NCBI RefSeq assembly: GCF_001552195.1
Contig: NZ_BCQS01000003.1
Location: 186,001 to 250,000, forward strand
Length of the DNA stretch: 64,000 nucleotides
Reading direction: 5' to 3'
DNA from: Actinomadura latina NBRC 106108
Lineage (GTDB): Bacteria; Actinomycetota; Actinomycetes; Streptosporangiales; Streptosporangiaceae
The notes below the pieces were generated by a model that saw only the letters and a list, made by a program, of their open reading frames with translations, was not told the origin of the DNA and searched no databases. The position numbers and the translations under genes are program-made. Shown one piece after another: positions 59,738-64,000 of the stretch (within the stretch, counting starts at the first letter, position 1; each line of letters starts with the position of its first letter).

Positions 59738-60402
59738 CGCCGGTCCGCCAGGTCGGACGCCCGGTACCGGCCGCTCGGCGGCCGGTCGTCGATCAGCCGG
59801 CGGAACGCGGCGGCGGCCTCGGACGGCGGCGGCGCGGCGTCGGCGTCCTCCCCGGCGGCGCGCAGCATCCCGGTGTTCATCTCGCCCGGATCCGCCCACC
59901 ACACGGCCACCTCCGGCTCCTCCGCGGCCAGGACGTTCGACAGCTGCTCCAGCGCCGCCTTGGAGGCCCCGTAGCCGCCCCACGTCTCGTAGTTCTCGAC
60001 GGCCGCGTCCGAGGTGATGTTGAGGATCGCGCCGCGCCGCCCCCGCAGGCTCGGCAGGACCGCCTGGATCAGCGCGAGCGGCGCCAGCACGTTGGTCGCG
60101 AACGTGTCCGCGAGGTCGCCGGCGGGCAGCGAGCCGAGCCGGGGCATCGGCGTCGGCCCGAGGGTGCTCGCGTTGTTGACGAGCAGGTCGAGTCCGCCGG
60201 ACACCGCCCGGATCAGCTCGGCCCGGTGCGCGGGGTCGGTGACGTCCCCGGCGATGCCGGTCGCGCCGGTCTCGGCCGCGGCCGGGGACAGCGCCGCGGG
60301 ATCGCGGGCGTCGATGACGAGGTTCCAGCCGTCCCGGGCCAGTTCCCGGGCCAGCGCCCGCCCGAGGCCGCGCGAACCGCCTGTGATCAGTGCCGTTCTC
60401 AT
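59734..60402 (-). CDS. Short-chain dehydrogenase/reductase, operon leader
   Basis: The 222-residue SDR has LITGGSRGLGRALARELA, LLVNNASTLG and the catalytic NITSDAAVENYETWGGYGAS with YGASK. The Tyr-x-x-x-Lys pair is intact and NNAST replaces the usual NNAG. Its C-terminus (FRRLIDDRPPSGRYRASDL) is short. It is the first gene of the three-gene minus-strand operon, and divergent from the histidine kinase gene across about 200 bases. Substrate unknown. Confidence 0.87.
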   Translation of the reverse strand: MRTALITGGSRGLGRALARELARDGWNLVIDARDPAALSPAAAETGATGIAGDVTDPAHRAELIRAVSGGLDLLVNNASTLGPTPMPRLGSLPAGDLADTFATNVLAPLALIQAVLPSLRGRRGAILNITSDAAVENYETWGGYGASKAALEQLSNVLAAEEPEVAVWWADPGEMNTGMLRAAGEDADAAPPPSEAAAAFRRLIDDRPPSGRYRASDLADRR

Positions 60403-60470
60403 GCCCTCGACGGTAGGAAGCGGCGCCGTCCCGGGGCATCGGCCGGCCGTTCCCGGGCCGCTGGTCAGTT

Positions 60471-60482
60471 GGTCCTAGGACC
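60471..60482. promoter_or_regulatory. Perfect 12-bp palindrome GGTCCTAGGACC
   Basis: The palindrome sits in the divergent region between the SDR operon and the histidine kinase/response regulator genes, 122 bases from the kinase start. Symmetric sites of this kind suit NarL-type regulators, so the cognate regulator encoded at 61740 is the obvious candidate. Confidence 0.45.
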
Positions 60483-60603
60483 CGGGTCCCGCAAGGACGG
60501 ATACCGATAGTCGTCCAGGCTGATTCGGGAAGACGCGCCCAGAGAGTACGGTCTTCACAAGCGGGCGCCGCCGAGCGCCCGCAGGGGGGAGCGAGAAGCC
60601 GGG

Positions 60604-61743
60604 ATGCAGACCGACGACGGGTGCCGCGGCAGCCAGGGCGCGACCCTGCACGCCGTCAGCTCCGCCGTGCTCGCGGTGACCCGGCACCTGTCCGTGCACG
60701 AGGTGCTGCAGGTGATCGTCCGGGCGGCCGCGCAGCTGCTGGACGCCCGGTACGCCGCCCTCGGCGTCCCCGACGACGAGGGCTCGTTCGCCGAGTTCGT
60801 CGTCGCCGGCATCTCCGAAGAGCAGTGGGAGCGGATCGGCCCGCTGCCCCGCCAGCACGGCATGCTCGCCGCGATGCTGAAGGGCGACGCGCCGAAGCGG
60901 CTCGGCGACATCCGCCGGGAGCCGGAGTTCGAGGGCTGGCCGGTCGCGCATCCCGTCCTGAAGGACTTCCTCGGCGTCCCGATCCGCGACGGCGGCGACG
61001 TGCTCGGCATCATCTTCCTGGCCAACAAGCAGGCCCCGGGCGGCTTCACCCAGGACGACGAGGACGTGCTCACCCTGTTCGCCGCGCACGCCGCGATCGC
61101 GATGGCGAACGCCCGCCTCCACGAGCACAACCGCGAGCTGACCGTCGTCGCGGAGCGCAACCGGATGGCCCGCGAGCTGCACGACGCGGTCGCGCAGAAG
61201 CTGTTCTCGCTGCGGCTCACCGCGCGCACCGCGGCCGCGCTGGCCGAGCGCGACCCGGCGCGGACCGTCCGGGAGCTGGCGCAGGTCGAGCGGCTCGCCG
61301 CCGAGGCGCTCGCCGAGCTGCGCGCCGTGATCTTCGAGCTGCGTCCCGCCGACCTCGCGGACGGGCTGGTCGCGTCGCTGCGCAAGCACGTCGAGGTCCT
61401 CGACCGGGCGCACGAGGCGACGGTCCGGCTCGCGGCGGACGAGACCGTCGTCCTGCCGGAGGAGCACGAGGCCGTCGCGTTCCGCATCACCCAGGAGGCG
61501 CTCTACAACGCGCTGCGACACGCCCGCGCGGAGACCGTCGAGGTCCGTCTCGCCGCACAGGACGCACTGGCCGTGCTGGAGGTCGCCGACGACGGCTCCG
61601 GTTTCGACGCGTCCGACACCGAGCACCAGGGCGGGCTCGGGCTCGCCTCCATGCGCGACAGGGCGTACTCCATCGGCGGTGAGCTCACGATCGACGCCGC
61701 GCCGGGGAAGGGCACGACCGTCCGGCTGGAGGTGCCGCTGTGA
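60604..61743 (+). CDS. GAF-domain sensor histidine kinase (NarL/DevS-like)
   Basis: The 379-residue cytoplasmic kinase has one GAF domain (residues about 20-180; VLQVIVRAAAQLLDARYAAL, LGVPIRDGGDVLGIIFLANK), then the HisKA_3 dimerisation helix with the phospho-acceptor His193 in MARELHDAVAQKLFSLRL. The HATPase ends with ADDGSGFDASD and GGLGLASMRDRAYSIGG. It resembles DevS-like kinases but has one GAF rather than two and no proximal heme ligand that I can assign. GTGA overlap couples it to the response regulator. Confidence 0.9.
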   Translation: MQTDDGCRGSQGATLHAVSSAVLAVTRHLSVHEVLQVIVRAAAQLLDARYAALGVPDDEGSFAEFVVAGISEEQWERIGPLPRQHGMLAAMLKGDAPKRLGDIRREPEFEGWPVAHPVLKDFLGVPIRDGGDVLGIIFLANKQAPGGFTQDDEDVLTLFAAHAAIAMANARLHEHNRELTVVAERNRMARELHDAVAQKLFSLRLTARTAAALAERDPARTVRELAQVERLAAEALAELRAVIFELRPADLADGLVASLRKHVEVLDRAHEATVRLAADETVVLPEEHEAVAFRITQEALYNALRHARAETVEVRLAAQDALAVLEVADDGSGFDASDTEHQGGLGLASMRDRAYSIGGELTIDAAPGKGTTVRLEVPL

Positions 61744-62435
61744 CCTCGAAGCCGGGCGCCATCAGGGTCCTCATCGCCGACGACCACCCGGTCGTCCGGC
61801 AGGGGCTGCGGACGTTCCTCGGCATCCAGGACGACATCCAGGTCGTCGGCGAGGCCGAGGACGGCGCGTCGGCCGTGACACTGGCCGAATCCCTGGAGCC
61901 CGATATCGTGCTCATGGACCTCAAGATGCCGGGCGCCGACGGTCTGGCCGCGCTGACGGAGCTGCGGGCTCGTGGGGTGAAGGCACGGGTCCTGGTCCTC
62001 ACCAGCGTCACGGAGCGTGGCCACGTGCTGCCGGCCGTGCAGGCGGGTGCGGCCGGGTACCTGTACAAGGACGTCGACCCGCAGGCGCTCGTCCAGGCGA
62101 TCAGGGCGGTCAACGACGGGCACGTCCTGTTCGCGCCGGACGCGGCCGAGGCGATGCTGCGGGACGGGCCGGCCGGACGCGACGACGACCGCGGCCTGGC
62201 CGCGCTGACCGAACGGGAACGGGAGGTGCTCGTGCACATCGCGCGGGGCAGGTCCAACCGGGAGATCGCGCGCGCCCTCGTGGTGTCGGAGAAGACGGTC
62301 AAAACGCACGTCAGTAATCTGCTCATGAAACTGGGAGTCCAGGATCGGACGCAGGCGGCGCTCTACGCGGTCCGGCACGGAGTCGGAACGTCCGGCGCGG
62401 CCGGGGAAACCGGGGAATCCACCGTCCGCTACTGA
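61740..62435 (+). CDS. NarL/LuxR-family response regulator
   Basis: The 231-residue regulator has a receiver domain with DDHPVVRQ at the N-terminus, phospho-acceptor Asp60 in VLMDLKMPG, and Lys in GYLYKDVD. A C-terminal LuxR HTH follows, with LTEREREVLVHIARGRSNRE and SEKTVKTHVSNLLMKLGV. GTG overlaps the kinase stop (GTGA), so they are coupled. Targets may include its own promoter region, where a GGTCCTAGGACC palindrome occurs. The PP2C gene follows after 36 bases. Confidence 0.93.
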   Translation: MTSKPGAIRVLIADDHPVVRQGLRTFLGIQDDIQVVGEAEDGASAVTLAESLEPDIVLMDLKMPGADGLAALTELRARGVKARVLVLTSVTERGHVLPAVQAGAAGYLYKDVDPQALVQAIRAVNDGHVLFAPDAAEAMLRDGPAGRDDDRGLAALTEREREVLVHIARGRSNREIARALVVSEKTVKTHVSNLLMKLGVQDRTQAALYAVRHGVGTSGAAGETGESTVRY

Positions 62436-62471
62436 TACAACTCCTCTGACAGGATCGTCATCGAAATTGGT

Positions 62472-63257
62472 ATGAACGTAGCAATCAGGTACGCAGCAGG
62501 CAGCGACATCGGGTGCAACCGGGAGAACAACGAGGACTCCGGTTACGCCGGTGTGCGGTTGATCGCGGTCGCGGACGGCATGGGCGGCTATGCGGGCGGC
62601 GAGGTCGCCAGCTCGACCGTCATCGGCTCCCTGCGCTCACTGGACACCGCTGCCCCCAAGGACGATCTTGTTGAGAAGCTGGGCCGCGCCGTGGCCGAGG
62701 CCAACGAGAAGCTCCGCATCGTCCGCGAGGAACGTCCCGACCTCAGCCGGATGGGCACCACGCTCACCGCGATGCTCTGGTCCGGCGAGTCCGTGGCACT
62801 GGCGCACGTCGGCGACTCGCGCGGCTATCTGCTGCGCGACGGCGAGCTGTTCCAGATGACGCAGGACCACACCATGGACGAGTTGCTCAAGGCGGAGGCG
62901 GAGGCGGCGGGCCAGACCGCCGACCCCGCCGAGACGTCGCGGCTGTCGCACGTCCTCTACCGGGTGCTGGACGGCCGGGAGGACCGCGAGCCCGACCTGC
63001 GCCTGCGCGAGGCCAGGCTCGGCGACCGGTACCTGCTGTGCTCGGACGGCCTGAGCGGCCCGGTCGACGCGCAGCAGATCTACGAGGTCGTGTCGGCGGA
63101 GGCCGACCCGCAGCGCGCCGTGGACCGGCTGATCGAGCTGGCCCGCGACAACGGCGGCCCCGACAACATCACCGCGGTCATCGCCGACGTCGTCGAGGCC
63201 GAGCACTTCCACGGCGGCGAGAGCCCCGTGGTCGTCGGAGCGGCGGCGCAGTCCTGA
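62472..63257 (+). CDS. PP2C-family Ser/Thr protein phosphatase
   Basis: The 261-residue phosphatase has the PP2C motifs SDIGCNRENNEDSGYAG (metal-binding Asp region), VADGMGGYAGGEVAS, MGTTLTAMLW, VGDSRGYLLRDGELF, TQDHTMDELL, LCSDGLSGPVD and NGGPDNITAVIADV. This is the complete set of a bacterial PstP-like soluble phosphatase without the membrane anchor of PstP. It probably reverses Ser/Thr phosphorylation by an unknown kinase. ATG 62472 lies 36 bases after the response regulator and may be in the same operon. Confidence 0.93.
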   Translation: MNVAIRYAAGSDIGCNRENNEDSGYAGVRLIAVADGMGGYAGGEVASSTVIGSLRSLDTAAPKDDLVEKLGRAVAEANEKLRIVREERPDLSRMGTTLTAMLWSGESVALAHVGDSRGYLLRDGELFQMTQDHTMDELLKAEAEAAGQTADPAETSRLSHVLYRVLDGREDREPDLRLREARLGDRYLLCSDGLSGPVDAQQIYEVVSAEADPQRAVDRLIELARDNGGPDNITAVIADVVEAEHFHGGESPVVVGAAAQS

Positions 63258-63307
63258 ACCGTCGTTCGTCCACCCCCTGGACGAACGCCGCCAGGAGGGG
63301 CCGGCCG

Positions 63308-63333
63308 ACGGCCGCGATCGTGATCGCGGCCGT
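63308..63333 (+). terminator. Palindromic hairpin after the PP2C gene
   Basis: A 12-bp perfect inverted repeat (63308-63319 with 63322-63333) with only two bases between the arms, about 50 bases after the stop codon. It is a possible terminator; the loop is short, so an operator cannot be excluded. Confidence 0.5.
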
Positions 63334-63530
63334 GTCCGGCCGATTTCATGGAACTCTTAGCGGGAAAGAGTGCCCACGTACCTGGCGTTTTGTCTTACTC
63401 TTGCCCTGGAGTGGTGTCAGTGCGCACTCGGTAACGGTCCCGTGGCGGATCGTTGCGCGGACTTGACCCGGCTCCGGGTGCACCCGGTATACGGGTCACT
63501 CACCAGTCTGTCATCGAGGCGGAGGATTCG

Positions 63531-63980
63531 TTGGGGGGAGCGCCCGGGGCGGCGGCCACCGGTGCACCAGGCGGTGTGCTCGGGGAGATCGTCAGCCGGA
63601 CCCTCACCGCAGCGCGGCACGGCCCCATGGGCACGGTGCTGCGCGTTGCGGCGATGGCCGTCGCGGCCATCGGCGCGTCATGGATCCACCGTGTCAACGA
63701 CCCCGGCGTGCTCTGTCCCCTAAGGGCGCTCACCGGAGTCCCGTGTCCCATGTGCGGGGGCACGACCGTGTTCATCGAGCTCGGCGCGGGCCGTCCGGTC
63801 CAGGCCGTCCTCGCGAACCCGGTCGCCCTGACCGGCGCGATCGCCGTCGCCGCCGCACCGCTGGGCCTGGGACGACGGTGGTGGGCACTCCAGCCGAAGA
63901 CCCGTGCCTGGATGCTCGGCACCGCCCTCGTGGGGTCGGAGCTGTGGCAGCTCGTCCGGTTGGGAGTCCTCCGGGTTTGA
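63531..63980 (+). CDS. DUF2752 membrane protein
   Basis: The 149-residue protein has a first helix (GTVLRVAAMAVAAIGASWIH), the family signature LCPLRALTGVPCPMCGGTTVF with three cysteines, and two more helices (VALTGAIAVAAAPLGLG; AWMLGTALVGSELWQLV). DUF2752 proteins are of unknown function; the cysteine cluster suggests metal binding or disulfides. I chose the TTG at 63531 because GGAGG lies five bases upstream. The gene ends 20 bases before the window edge. Confidence 0.83.
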   Translation: MGGAPGAAATGAPGGVLGEIVSRTLTAARHGPMGTVLRVAAMAVAAIGASWIHRVNDPGVLCPLRALTGVPCPMCGGTTVFIELGAGRPVQAVLANPVALTGAIAVAAAPLGLGRRWWALQPKTRAWMLGTALVGSELWQLVRLGVLRV

Positions 63981-64000
63981 GCCGAGGTGAATCCTCGGCC

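Overview
The window is from a high-GC actinomycete. The signs are a four-cysteine WhiB protein, a PASTA-domain penicillin-binding protein, a BldG-type anti-sigma antagonist next to its ATP-binding partner, a proton-pumping pyrophosphatase, a Tad pilus locus and many GTG/TTG starts. From about 12.2 to 48.8 kb the gene order closely follows the Mycobacterium tuberculosis block Rv3683 to Rv3649 (metallophosphoesterase, ponA2, whiB4, two ArsA/Get3-like ATPases, RidA, MBL hydrolase, crp, nth, CoA-type NUDIX, marP, ephE, a DUF1469-type membrane protein, acs, ssd, tadA/B/C, Flp-like pilin, TadE/TadG, DUF1998 helicase). The organism is not Mycobacterium; a Streptosporangiales member such as an Actinomadura relative is plausible, but that is inference.

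Region 1 (1-11.5 kb) is an accessory island ending at a tRNA-Pro(CGG) gene whose 3' end faces it. It holds a truncated IS3-type element and a frameshifted IS5-family remnant. Next comes a tight four-gene operon: an unrecognised protein, a ParB-like protein, an SNF2 helicase and a DUF3883/PD-(D/E)XK-like protein. This looks like a DNA-targeting defence system that I cannot match to a named one. After it lie two related 5-methylcytosine modules decayed in complementary ways: a gutted dcm beside an intact vsr, then an intact dcm with a DUF4928-like putative nuclease beside a broken vsr. The dcm/nuclease pair has clearly lower GC than the rest.

Region 2 (11.6-36.8 kb) is the syntenic core. It covers cell-wall synthesis (ponA2, split by an apparent 1-bp frameshift), redox regulation (whiB4), the ArsA pair, crp with CRP-like sites in its promoter region, base-excision repair (nth), the membrane protease marP, ephE and acs. 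Decayed genes (quinone oxidoreductase, NhaA) lie between them, as does a Fic-like protein that has lost its catalytic histidine.

Region 3 (37.7-50 kb) holds the Tad/Flp secretion locus, a secreted wall- or membrane-anchored FN3-like protein, a LapA-like protein, a TetR/DUF1772 divergent pair with repeated CTAG operators, the DUF1998 helicase, and bldG with its anti-sigma partner.

Region 4 (50-64 kb) carries hppA, sixA, a FUSC-family membrane protein, serB, a coupled SDR-MFS-QueA-like operon, a GAF histidine kinase/NarL-type regulator pair, a PP2C phosphatase and a DUF2752 protein at the right edge. No CRISPR array, rRNA operon or prophage structural module was seen.
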